Of a DNA stretch of 64,000 nt, positions 33,482 to 44,214 are shown in pieces; position 1 is the stretch's first letter, and the number at the start of each line of letters is the position of its first letter. Source of the stretch: Amorphophallus konjac (taxonomy: Eukaryota; Streptophyta; Magnoliopsida; Alismatales; Araceae); contig CM040125.1 of assembly GCA_022559845.1 (NCBI GenBank), forward strand, positions 323,771,829 to 323,835,828, given 5' to 3'. The position numbers were made by a program, and so were the translations under genes. A model generated the notes under the pieces. That model was not told the origin of the DNA and did no database searches. It saw only the letters and a program-made list of their open reading frames with translations.

Positions 33482-34015
33482 CGAACTCAATTTTTTTAAT
33501 TTTAAACTAAGTGCATCTAGAGAATGCTCTTTTGATCGCCGAGCTCAAACCGAGTATCCGATTTGGATTCTGTCAGCTCTCACAAGTCACTCTCACCTCC
33601 TAAGTCGTGTTGGAATGATCGGCACACTGATGAGGCCGACAATTTAGATTTAGAATCCTCGAACCCTAGTTATCTAAATTATTTTAAACAAAGTTAATTT
33701 TGAAAACTAACTTAGTTCTGAATTGAGTAATTTGAGCGCCGAGCCGAAACTAGGTGTCTAATTTAGATTTCGTCAGCTCTCACAAGTCACTCTCACCACC
33801 CACGTCGCATTGGAATGATCGACACGCTGATCAGGCTAGTATTTTATATTTTGGATCCCTAAACCCTAGTTATCTGAATTGTTTTAAACAAAGTTAGTTT
33901 TGAAAACTAACTTACTTCTGAATTAAGTAATTTGAGCGGCAAGCCCAAATCGGATATCTGATTTGGATTCTATTAGCTCTCCCAAAACACTCTCACCACC
34001 TATGGTCTGGTTGGA
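33482..34015. repeat. ~180-bp tandem array, continued (three units)
   Basis: Units with CTCACAAGTCACTCTCACC at about 33573, 33776 and a more diverged copy near 33970 continue the array broken by the solo LTR. Two are of the longer, ~200-bp variant. Confidence 0.9.
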
Positions 34016-34106
34016 TATTAATACATTTTTATGGTAGTTTCTTTAAATTAAATAGCAATATTATAACTCTAAATTATGTGAAAATAAAAATATAACAAAC
34101 ACTCAC

Positions 34107-35026
34107 CTGAGGGGCTGTGTCGGTGGTCAAGGGTGCTCCATGAGGGAAAAACCCCTCTTGGGAGAGGAGGCCAGTGAGTGCCTGAGTAATGTGCGCCTCC
34201 TGGCTCGACATCTCCACCCTCATCTGTGACTGGAAATCAGACATCTCCGCTCGGATGATATCTCTGACGTCGCTCGGAGAAATATTGGGGCCAGGTAGGG
34301 GCATACTAAAGGCACTGCTACTGGTTGGGACAACGCCTGTACTCGCACACGATGATATCACCATGCTACTCTCCAGACTCTGCCCAAAACCATATAGACG
34401 ACCTTTCTTCGGTACGCCAACTACTGCCACCCATGCCACCGGATCTAACTCCGGCTGCTACGCACCCCCCTCCCCGTACTTCTCCGTCACATGTCTGCTA
34501 TATGTTTCCTAAAAATTGAATAAAAAAACTTGTAAATTTCATATGAATCAATTATATTTAAATGAAAAGTAAAAATTTCATATATATGTATATAAACTTA
34601 CCGCTACTGAGCGAGCTCTCTCATTGACGAACTGATCCATCCCTTCCTTTTGTGTGTTTTGTCGAACACCTCTAGGAACGATGGAGCACGATTGAGCTCC
34701 ATAGCCTGTTTTACAAATCATAGAAAAAATGTCATATATATTAATAAAATATAAGAAGATAAGTTGAAATATTACTTACCAATTTTTGTTTGTGGGTCGC
34801 GAAAGACACGGACCCACTCGAATGCACATTGGTGTCTAGTTGTGATGCCCTATTTGCTAACGCTTTTTGGGACTTTTCTATCCATCTCGGATCGGCCCAT
34901 TTGTCAGACACAGTATCCCAATACTCCTTCCTCATCCAAAGAGGGTAGTGCTACTTCCACAACTGTCGGTCTTAGCTCCCACCAACTTTTTTCTGAGCCC
35001 TTCCTCGGGCCTCATGTAATGTCTTC
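34107..35026 (-). pseudogene. CACTA transposase-type gene (Ptta/En-Spm, Transposase_24-like), C-terminal exons
   Basis: Three exons can be read on the minus strand: 35026-34780, 34705-34602 and 34508-34107, with GT-AG borders. They encode TLHEARGRAQKKVGGS, then RKEYWDTVSDKWADPRW and VHSSGSVSFATHKQKL; a FDKTH...RARSV segment; and RHVTEKYGEGG...WVAVVGVPKKGRLYGFGQSL with SPSDVRDIIRAEMSDFQSQM. This order matches plant Ptta/En-Spm proteins, which bind the subterminal repeats. In-frame stops (for example TAG just before QPELDPVAW) and a frameshift mark it as decayed. A possible 33-nt upstream exon at 46217-46185 lies across the Sirevirus insertion. Confidence 0.78.
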
Positions 35027-35038
35027 CTACAATTTATA

Positions 35039-36928
35039 TGTTGTGCCCCTCGTGACTCAATGATGTTGTATTGTTTTGATGATAGCAAACACTATGAGTC
35101 ATGTGAGGTTAGAACATATGAGGTTAGAACATATGGATGTTCTGCATGCAATCTATACATACATGGTTCAATGCATGTTTCATCTTTCAGTGTACATAGT
35201 CTATGCATGAACAGTGCATTCTACATTGGTGCAAGTCCACAAGTATGTACAACATGTGTTGCTGCACGTGACTAACTATATGCATATGTGCATCTTTTAC
35301 TTTAAAGTCTGTACATTCTTTTTGATTCCATGCATACACAAAGTATGTACATTCTTCAGAAGTAAGTCGATGTGGGTACGTTGCATCTGTCGGGACTATA
35401 CATCGCTGCATGCTTTCAAGTATGTACAATCCACGTTGCTTCACTCGACCAAGTCAGTGCAAGCACTATTCATCCATTAGCTCAGTTCGCAGCGAAGTCT
35501 GTACAGCCCGTGCTCTTCATGTATACACATAGTCAGTGCATCGCCTTGCCTCTCGTATACACAAAATTCAAAAAGTTCGTGCATCATTTCACAAGTCTGT
35601 ACAACCTCTGTTAATTCGAGCGTTTAAGTTCATACATCAGTCCATCAGAGTCTGTACATTATGAATTCATGCTTAAACTACTGGCACAGCAAGTCGATGC
35701 ATCGTTTGTACATTGCACACAAAGTCTGCACATTCCTCGATGGCATATCTGTGCATCATTTGTACATTGCACACAAAGTCTGCACATTCCTCGGTGGCAT
35801 ATCTGTGCATCGTTTGTACATCACACACAAAGTATGTATACTCGTTGGTGGCATGTCCGTGCATTCATCTTCAATGTGCATACTTTCCTGCATGCAAACT
35901 GCATTATACGCATCAAGTCTGTACATGCTTAGTTCAATTCTCGAACTAACTCGGTGCATCTTTTTGTCTTTCCTTTCAGATTAATTCAAACTGATGACAA
36001 GTCTGATCTGACAGGACTGCTGGTCGAGGAACTTAAGAAAGGCACGTGATCCAAGAATGGAGGATGTGCCAGGATCGTGACACGTGCATTGCAGCAAGCT
36101 GAAATGCTGCCACGTGGTCAAGGCGCTTGGGCGGGAATCGTGGAGGACACACGCCCACCTATCTGCTGCTGCTATATAAAGAAGACTTCTCCATCTGAAG
36201 AGATGATAGTGTTGCAGGGAGATAGAAATCAGATCAAGAAGTGTAGAAGAAGAGAAAGCCTACACGATCCAGAGAGAAGAGAAAGAGAAGAAAAAGAGAA
36301 GAAGAGAAGGAGAGAGTTGAGAGAGAGGAGTCTGAGAGTTTTACTTTGAATGTTTGTTTATTAGTCTCTCGGTTCAGATACCAGAACTGAAATTACTCAT
36401 TGTGAGCTACATTCCCTCTGGGGATTTCTTATTTTTCGTTTGTTTCTATCTTGTTTTCTGAAACCTTGTTTTCAAGTTGTTAGTCAGCAGAGCTAAGCTG
36501 TATTGCTCAGCATTATAGAGGAGGATTCCTCTGGTCAGCAAGCTATGTTGCTCAGCGGTTGTAGGCTAGCTGTGAGGCCCAGCGGTTGAAACTGTGTATC
36601 AGTGGTTGAAGCCACATTCCAGTTTGGAGTGTGGGGTGGACGTAGACCTCTGGTTTGAGATCGAACCACCTTAAAAATTTCCTGTCTACTATGCGTTTGT
36701 CTTGTGAATTGTTGTGCATCTCGGTTATCTCTTTCATCAGCAGTAGATGCATGTTTAGGATCATTTATGTTCAGATCTGCTAGAGTTGGCTTTCTGTGAT
36801 CGCTCTTGCTTATCTTTTTGTCGTCCAACATCAGTTTGTTTTATTTCCGCACTTGAAACTGCTACAGTCGATTTTATTGGGTGACTGATCTATTCACCCC
36901 CATCTAGATCGTTCATAGACTCTCATCA
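35039..36928 (+). repeat. 5' LTR of the Sirevirus-like element
   Basis: Begins TGTTGTGCCCCTCGTGACTC and ends GACTCTCATCA. It is dense in TGTACA, TGCATG and GTCTGTACAT phrases (35100-35960). A 54-bp unit is repeated three times (about 35699-35860). The U3 promoter lies at 36043-36180. Confidence 0.95.
36043..36180 (+). promoter_or_regulatory. LTR promoter: three G-boxes and a TATA box
   Basis: CACGTG occurs at 36043, 36081 and 36111, followed by TATATAAA at 36173-36180. The same arrangement is kept in the 3' LTR (45218, 45256, 45286 and 45348). G-boxes are bound by bZIP and bHLH factors in light and abscisic-acid responses. A purine-rich leader (36220-36340) follows. Confidence 0.75.
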
Positions 36929-36930
36929 AT

Positions 36931-36942
36931 TGGTATCAGAGC
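36931..36942 (+). promoter_or_regulatory. Primer-binding site (initiator tRNA-Met)
   Basis: TGGTATCAGAGC, an exact match to the usual plant Copia site, two bases after the LTR end. Confidence 0.95.
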
Positions 36943-36984
36943 CTAACTCTTTTTCAGGGACTAACATCCTAAAGAGGAACGGCC

Positions 36985-38622
36985 ATGAACGCTAAGGGAA
37001 TGACAGTAGAAGGACATTCAACCTCCAAGCCTCCGTACTTCGACGGCTCTAACTACGCCTACTGGAAGAACAGAATGCAGGTCTTTCTGAGGGCGAAAGA
37101 CTATGAGATCTGGAGGGTAGTGAGCAAGGGACCGTTTGAACTGCACGAGAATGAAGAGGTTTGGACGAGAGAGGAAATTAGAAAGTCTACTTTGAACTGG
37201 AGTGCCGTCAACTCTATTCAGTGCGCACTTCATCCCACAGAATTCTCTAGAGTGTCATCGTGCAAAACCGCCAAGGAGATGTGGGACACACTGAAGGTTA
37301 TCTACGAAGGGACATCACAGGTGAGAGAGACCAAGGCTAATATGTTGGTCTCTGAATATGAAGCATTCCGGATGAAACATGGTGAGACCGTGACTGAGAT
37401 GTATGCTCGTCTGACGATCATAACTAACGGTCTGAGGAATTTGAGAAAGAGCTATTCTGACTACGAGATTGTAAGGAAGATCTTGCGGTCTCTGACTCCT
37501 GTCTGGCACACAAAGGCGACAGTGATCGAGGAGTCAAGAGATCTTCAGACGATGAAAGTTGACGAGTTAATAGGTTCTCTAATGGCATATGAGATGAACC
37601 TTCCCAAAATTGAGGAGCTCGAGAATAAGAAGAAACCAATCGCGCTGAAGGCTAGTTCCAGCAGAACAAGTAGATCCAGCCACAGTGAATCATCAAGCGA
37701 GCAGAGCAATCTATCTGGGTCAGAAATAGATGGAGACCAACTTGCTATGTTGACTAGAGAGTTCAGGCGATTCTTGAGAAAGGAAGGCAGAAATTTTGGC
37801 CGAAGACAATTCAGCGGCCGGCGATATAACATGTATAGGTCTAACCCTGCGAAGAAACCTGATACTAATGTTTGCTATCACTGCAGGAAGGCCGGACATA
37901 TGAAGGCAGATTGTCCAGAGCTCCAGAAGCAGAAGGAGAAACTAAGGAAGAAAGGTGGAAAAGGAAAAGCCATGATTAGTACTTGGAGCAATGAGGACGA
38001 GGGCACACTGAGCACCACCTCAGAGGGTGAGGATGAAGAAAAGCCTGTCTGCCTGATGGCCAAAAGTGACAAAGAAGAAGAAGGAGACTCCGATGAGGTA
38101 TCCTCTCCCTTTGAGCACTATACAATTTCTGATTGGGAGGATGCCTACGAAGACTTGCTAGATAAAGTGGATGATATTAGAAAGGAGAACATGCATTTGA
38201 AGAAGAAAGTAAACTCACTTATGAATGATAAAACCATGTCTGATAAAATTACCTGTCTGCAATCTGAAAATGATAGTTTACAATTTTCATGTGCTGAATC
38301 TGATGATTTGAAGCATGCTTTAATAGATTCTAGAAAGGGAAATGAATGGTTAAAGAATGTTATTGATGATCTGAAGCTGAGAGTTCAAATGTTTGAAAAT
38401 GAAGCAAAAATTTCAAATGAGAAATATGAAGCTATTTTGTGTGTGAATTCTGAATTAAAGAAAACTATTGAAAATTTAGAGAAAGAAAATGTTGATAAAA
38501 GGAAAATAATAGAAAATATGACCCAAGGCACAAATAATCTCAATGCTCTGTTAGGGTCAAAGGTGAATTTCAGAAAAGAAGGTATCGATTCAACTCAACT
38601 GCCACGGAGAGCTTTGCCGTGA
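36985..38622 (+). CDS. Sirevirus-like gag (545 codons, C-terminus frameshifted)
   Basis: Starts MNAKGMTVEGHSTSKPPYFD at 36985, with the DUF4219-type NYAYWKNRMQVFLRAKDYEI and UBN2-type MWDTLKVIYEGTSQVRETKA core that form the capsid. A CCHC knuckle, CYHCRKAGHMKADC, lies at 37873-37913. Downstream is an acidic region, then a long coiled-coil-prone tail (KENMHLKKKVNSL; NSELKKTIENLEKEN) typical of Sirevirus gags. The main frame is open for 545 codons. Near 38590 a frameshift moves the true continuation to other frames, ending the open frame at 38622. The protein would assemble particles that package element RNA. Confidence 0.9.
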   Translation: MNAKGMTVEGHSTSKPPYFDGSNYAYWKNRMQVFLRAKDYEIWRVVSKGPFELHENEEVWTREEIRKSTLNWSAVNSIQCALHPTEFSRVSSCKTAKEMWDTLKVIYEGTSQVRETKANMLVSEYEAFRMKHGETVTEMYARLTIITNGLRNLRKSYSDYEIVRKILRSLTPVWHTKATVIEESRDLQTMKVDELIGSLMAYEMNLPKIEELENKKKPIALKASSSRTSRSSHSESSSEQSNLSGSEIDGDQLAMLTREFRRFLRKEGRNFGRRQFSGRRYNMYRSNPAKKPDTNVCYHCRKAGHMKADCPELQKQKEKLRKKGGKGKAMISTWSNEDEGTLSTTSEGEDEEKPVCLMAKSDKEEEGDSDEVSSPFEHYTISDWEDAYEDLLDKVDDIRKENMHLKKKVNSLMNDKTMSDKITCLQSENDSLQFSCAESDDLKHALIDSRKGNEWLKNVIDDLKLRVQMFENEAKISNEKYEAILCVNSELKKTIENLEKENVDKRKIIENMTQGTNNLNALLGSKVNFRKEGIDSTQLPRRALP

Positions 38623-38699
38623 AAACCATATCATTTGTGGCAGAGAAAAAGAAGGGACCTCTCATGAAAATGGTTAGTGAAAATTCTGTTTCTAAAATG

Positions 38700-39400
38700 T
38701 TAATTCGAAAATGTCCAGTGCCAAGGACAAGGGTAAACAGAAGGTTGGTGAGCCTAGCAGATCCTGCCCTTCACCCAAAAGTAAGTCTCAGGTTCGGGGT
38801 CAGCCTCCAAGCAAATCTAAACCCCAGGGCAAGGCTACCAAGTCTCCACCACCATCACCTATCCATAAGAAGACCCAACACAAACCTGTACAGAAGTCTA
38901 GTGGGTTAAAAATGCAAGGGAGACCTTATGGTACTTGGGGCCAAACCAGCCATACTCACCAGCCTAAGGTCCAGACCTATTACACCTATCCTCAGAAACA
39001 GCCACAACCATTCTATAGGACTGGATGGAATCAAGTCCAGGGGAGGTCTAGACATCAATCTTTTCCCACTCACTGGCATAGACCTCATTTTGCTAGCTGG
39101 GTCGGTAAGTCTAGGACATGGGGTCCTAATAGACAGGTCTTCTTTGGTCAGCCTAGGACCACTGCAGGCCGCAATTATCTGAGTACCTATGGCCTGAGCA
39201 CTGGCACAAAAATAATCATGCTGCTAATAAAGATGGTGCCAGAACTCAACAAAAACCACAACACCAGAAGAAGAAGGCTCAATCAGTTGGTGCTGAGAAA
39301 AAGAAAAATGATGAAAAAAATGTTAGGAATTCCACTAAGCCAACCATGTCTAGACAAATGTGGATTCCTAAACAATTGCTATCTTGCTTAAATTGTTATG
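38700..39400 (+). pseudogene. Sirevirus gag-protease linker, frameshifted
   Basis: A basic, Pro/Gln/Lys-rich stretch (SSAKDKGKQKVGEPSRS; KPQGKATKSPPPSPIHKKTQ; THQPKVQTYYTYPQKQPQPF) in a frame other than gag. Such a spacer separates gag from protease in this group. It ends in frameshifts before 39400. Confidence 0.75.
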
Positions 39401-39439
39401 TTTCTGCTTCAGAGCCCAAACAGTTTTAGGTTCCAAAAT

Positions 39440-40560
39440 TCTCTGCCTGATTGTGATTGCAGGTATGCCTGGCAGCCAGGAGCAATATGTGGTATCTTGA
39501 TAGTGGCTGCTCTAGGCATATGACAGGAGACAAGGCCAAATTTTGCATGTTGACTGAGATGAATGGAGGTCTTGTCACCTTCGGAGGAAATACAAAGGGT
39601 AAAATCATCGGGTCAGGTAAGGTAGGTAAGTGTACTACATGTTGCATTGAAGAAGTACTGCTGGTTGATGGTCTTGCATATAACTTACTCAGTATCAACC
39701 AGCTCTGTGATAAAGGACACAAGGTAGTATTTGATTCTCATTATTGCAAAATCTTTGAACCTGATTCCGATGTAGTTAAATTCTCAGGAAAAAGGGTGAA
39801 TAACATTTATTTGGTAGATTTAGATGATTTAGCTCATTCTAATCTTTGTCTCACTGCAAATAAAGATGATTTAGCATTTCTGTGGCATCGTAGATTAGGC
39901 CATGCCAGCTATACTGTTTTGCATAAATTGAATAAACATAGCATGGTTAGAGGACTCCCTGAAATTTCTTTCAAGAAGGAAAATAAGGTGTGTGGTGCTT
40001 GTACACAGTCCAAGCAGACTAGAAAGTCATTTAAATCAAGAACTGAAAACATGTCCCTTAAACCTTATGAGCTGATACATATGGATCTATTTGGACCCAC
40101 ACGATCAGTCAGCTTATCAGGGAGGAGATATGGATATGTCCTAGTTGATGACTTCTCTAGGTATACTTGGGTCTTTTTCCTTACAAATAAAAATGATGCA
40201 TTCATAGAATTTCAGGAGTTCTATTTGAAAATAAAATAGAAAAATGAAAATTCAATTGAAAATATTTTATCTGATCATGGAGGTGAGTTTAAGAATTCAC
40301 AATTTGATGAATTTTGCAGGGTCAATGGGATTACTCATCGGTTCTCCTCACCAAGGACACCAGAGTAAAATGGAGTGGTGGAGAGGAGGAACCGGACTCT
40401 TGTGGAGATGGCCCGAACACTCCTAGTTGAAGGTGGCCTACCAAGAAAATTTTGGGCAGAAGCAGTTAATACTGCATGTCATGTAATAAATAGAGCCATG
40501 GTAAGGCCGTTCACTCAGAAAATACCCTAGGAAATCCTCAAGGGTAAGAAACCTTCAATT
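39440..40560 (+). pseudogene. Sirevirus protease and integrase
   Basis: Protease active site WYLDSGCSRHMTG at about 39487. The gag_pre-integrase zinc domain (LWHRRLGHAS ... VCGACTQSKQTRKSF) and integrase core (ELIHMDLFGPTRSV; YVLVDDFSRYTWVFF) are open to 40239. A TAG (Gln type) then stops the frame. The second Asp (LSDHGGEF) and the Glu (NGVVERRNRTL) follow, with another Gln-type TAA and a TAG near 40530. Confidence 0.9.
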
Positions 40561-40650
40561 GCTCACTTTAAGGTTTTTGGATGTAAATATTTTATCCATG
40601 TTAATGATAAAAGAGATCTTGATAAGTTTGAACCTAAAAGTGATCCGGGC

Positions 40651-42582
40651 TTGTTCTTAGGATATTCTGAAACCACTAGAGCATATAGGGTGTACAATTC
40701 AAATTCTAAAACTGTTGAAGAATCTCCACATGTAGTCTTTGATGAGTCCCTGACTAAATGTGACAATGGTCTGTGCAGGAAAGAAGATGATGGAGAAATA
40801 TTGAATGAAAGACAATCGGCAGACCAATCAGATCAAGAAGAAGAGCTAGAAGAAAACAATGCAGAAGAGCCTGCTGTTCAGGGGGAGGTAAATGAAGATC
40901 AAGGTAACCAAGCTATCAATATCAGATTTTTAAGAGATCATCCAGTAAGTAATGTCATTGGTAACCTAAATGAACCCCCTAGGACTAGAGGCTACTTTAG
41001 AGCTCAGCATGAATTAAATACATATGCATTGGTTTCTCATGTAGAACCCAAGTCCATTGACAATGCCTTAAAGGATGTGCATTGGATCAATGCCATGCAC
41101 GAGGAGCTTAATCAGTTTGACAGGAACAAGGTGTGGCACCTAGTCCCACCTCCTGATCATGAGACTGTCATTGGAACTAAATGGGTTTTTAGAAATAAAA
41201 CCGATGAGTTAGGTAATGTAGTAAAGAATAAAGCCAGACTTGTTGCTCAGGGGTACAACCAGGAATTCGGAATTGACTTTGAAGAGTCATTTGCCCCTGT
41301 AGCCAGGATAGAAGCTATCAGAATTTTGTTAGCTTATTCATGCTCCCTTGGAATAACTCTCCAGCAGATGGACGTAAAATCTACCTTTCTCAATGGGGAA
41401 ATTAAGGAGGATGTCTATGTCCATCAACCTCTTGGCTTTGAATGCTCAGATTTCCCTTCTTATGTATATAAGTTGAATAAAGCTCTCTATGGTTTGAAGC
41501 AAGCTTCTAGAGCTTGGTATGATAGGCTCAGCAAATTCCTTACCAAGAAGAAGTTCTCGAGAGGTGAGATTGACCAAACGTTGTTTACAAAGGTAAGTCA
41601 CCCTGACATACTTATTGTTCAGATTTATGTGTATGACATTATTTTTGGTTCAACTAACCCAAAGATGTATAAGGAATTTTCTGACTTAATGACACAAGAG
41701 TTTGAAATGAGCTCAATGGGTGAGCTGAAACTCTTTCTTGGATTGCAGGTGACTCAAACCAAAGATGGAACCTTTATCACCCAGTCCAAATACATTAGGG
41801 ACCTCCTGAAGAAATACAAGCTCGAAAACCTCAAAGACATTGCAGCTCCAATGGGTACCTCCACAAGTCTTGATGAAGATACAAAAGGTAACCCAGTGGA
41901 TCAAAAGCTGTATAGAGGTATGATCGGATCCCTTTTGTATCTCACTGCATCTAGGCCTGATATACAATTTGCAGTATGTTTATGTGCTAGATTTCAGGTT
42001 AGTCCTAAGGAGTCTCATTTTAGTGCAGTGAAAAGGATCTTTAGGTATCTGTCAGGCACCCAAGAACTTGGTCTTTGGTACCCTGCTAGGTGTGAGTTAG
42101 AGCTTATAGCTTACACTGATGCAGACTATGTTGGGTGTCGGATAGATAGGAAGAGCACTAGTGGATATTACCAATTCCTAGGTGGTTGTCTAGTATCTTG
42201 GGCCTCTAAAAAGTAACACACTGTAGCACTCTCCACTGCAGAGGCAGAATATGTTGCTGCAGGGAATTGTGCTGCCCAGGTACTATGGATCAAACATCAG
42301 CTCTCAGATTATCAGATAATTCTGGGATGCATTCCTCTTTTATGTGATAACACTAGTGCCATCTGCCTTACTAAAAATCCTGTTTACCACTCTAGGACTA
42401 AGCACATTGATATTAAACATCATTTTCTTAGAGATCTTGTGAGCAAAAGTGAAATTGAATTAGTCTTTGTTGAAACTAAAAAATAAGTTACTGATATTTT
42501 TACAAAACCTCTTGGAAATGAAATATTTAGATATCTAAGAAGAGAACTAGGGCTTTGTAAATTTCAGCAGAAAAATGACTAA
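40651..42582 (+). pseudogene. Sirevirus reverse transcriptase-RNase H, active site altered
   Basis: Open from 40651 to 42216: integrase C-terminus (VFDESLTKC), acidic spacer, then reverse transcriptase ([55 protein letters not shown]). The catalytic YVDD reads YVYD because the first Asp codon is TAT (41632-41634), so polymerase activity should be lost. RNase H begins at [18 protein letters not shown] in place of Gln at 42214-42216 and another near 42484 interrupt it. It ends at about 42580 (RELGLCKFQQKND). Confidence 0.9.
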
Positions 42583-44199
42583 TTTTTCTTTTGGGATGTC
42601 TTTTAGAGTGCTTGAAATAATTGAGTTTGCCTGTTCTTGAACTTGTGAATAAGGTTGTTTGATGATAGAATAATCACTTGTGGACTGAGTACATAAGTTG
42701 CTGCACATCATGCACATATTATCTCTGAAGTTGATGCATAGTTGGGCATATAGTCTACTGATGGTTGTGCATGTAGTCAATCAATTGCCTTGTATAGACT
42801 TTATGTCGAAGTATGCTCTACATATAGTTAATTCACGTTTTCACCGGGGTGCATAAGCTTTCAGCATGGAGTTGATGCATCCAGTGTTTTAACAGCATAA
42901 AGGTCAATGCAAAGTCTGCACGTTGCATATCTTAGAAAATGCATTTTGTTGTCAGGGGGAGGATAGACTCATCAGATCTCATTTCAACCTTTACTCAGAA
43001 TGAATAACCGTCTAGTAATTTGTTCATTATCGTGAGCTGCAATTATTACAACCCTTAAACTATAAGAATCACATATGCTCATTGAATGAACCGAAGGTTT
43101 AACTTTAATAGACTGCAAAGATCAAAAGACTGTCTTCTGAAAATAAGGTGATAGAAAGCATTTATAGCTCTTAACCTTTATCTCATGATTATGATAGAAC
43201 AAGTCTTCACAGTACCTGAACATGACAGATTTACTGATGGTTAAGGTTTAAAAACCAAAAATTATGTATTGTTCTTAAACAAGTCTCTCCAAAAATCATA
43301 AGGGCAGCAATAATTAAGATCATCAAGGAAAAAGAAGTGAACAAAGTGGCAGAGCAATGAATGAGTTTCACTGAGAAACTGAGGTATCCATCAAAGAAAT
43401 GGAGAGTACCTTATGTCATGAAGTGACTCAGATTATCTCTGTTCATTTGGTCAAATCTACAAGGGAGATTTCACTGAGTAACTAGGGGTATTGGCCTCTG
43501 ATCAAGGTATACCTTTAACGTCAAAGGTGCAAACTATCCCTGTAGCTTTTGATCAGAAATAGATATAGTAGTTTATGCTTAGTAACTGGGGGTATTGGCC
43601 TCTAATCAAGGTATACACCTAATGTCAACGGCATAAATGATACTTGTCTGTTCAATAAGTTCAAGCTTCAGAAGCTAGTAAATGAAATTGCTGTAACCCT
43701 TTGAAAACAAACGTCATTGAGTGTCAACTGTTTAACCTCAATACAAATTCAGGTGACTTTCCTTGCTTGTCACTCCCTCTGAAGTAACTAGGGTATTGTC
43801 TCGACCTAGACTTTTATGGTTATGTGACTTAGGTTCATTGCTATAACTGGAGTATATAACCCTAATTCAGAAAACCAGTGCTTTCTCCTTACCTTCTATA
43901 ACTGATTAAACCTGACTGACATCAAGAAAGCCATTGCTCGATTCATATACTTTAAGGATTGCATCATAATTTGCTCACATTCTGAACCTTTACATAGAAC
44001 GTTGTTCCTCTCTTTCCTCCTTATTTGCTGATGGCAAAGGGGGAGAATAATAGATGTCTGCATTAAGATTCATCATCAGAGGGAGAATAGATGTATGCAT
44101 TAGGAGTCTTAATCAGTGCATAAGCCTGTGCATACATAACCTGTGTAGTTGCATGCATGACATGACCTCATGACATTTTATTCAGTCTGTTGCCATCAT
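42583..44199 (+). other. Sirevirus region between pol and 3' LTR, no intact gene
   Basis: Sireviruses often carry an env-like gene here, but no long open frame or membrane segment is visible. The DNA is AT-rich, with TGCATA/TGCACA phrases. Extra polypurine-tract-like motifs occur (GGGGGAGGATAG near 42956, AAAGGGGGAGAATA near 44037, GAGGGAGAATAG near 44090). A ~100-bp phrase with GGGGTATTGGCCTCTGATCA is repeated near 43486 and 43588. Confidence 0.6.
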
Positions 44200-44214
44200 C
44201 AAAAAGGGGGAGAT
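44200..44214 (+). promoter_or_regulatory. Polypurine tract
   Basis: AAAAAGGGGGAGAT directly precedes the 3' LTR, as in other Sireviruses. Confidence 0.92.

Noticed and set aside
35187..35984. Cys/His-rich frames that look like zinc-binding peptides
   Set aside because: They arise from repeated TGTACAT/TGCATG DNA in the Sirevirus LTR and appear in several phases on both strands.
36985..42582. A single intact Sirevirus polyprotein
   Set aside because: Frameshifts near 38590 and 39300-39450, stops at 40237 and 42214, and the YVYD change rule it out.
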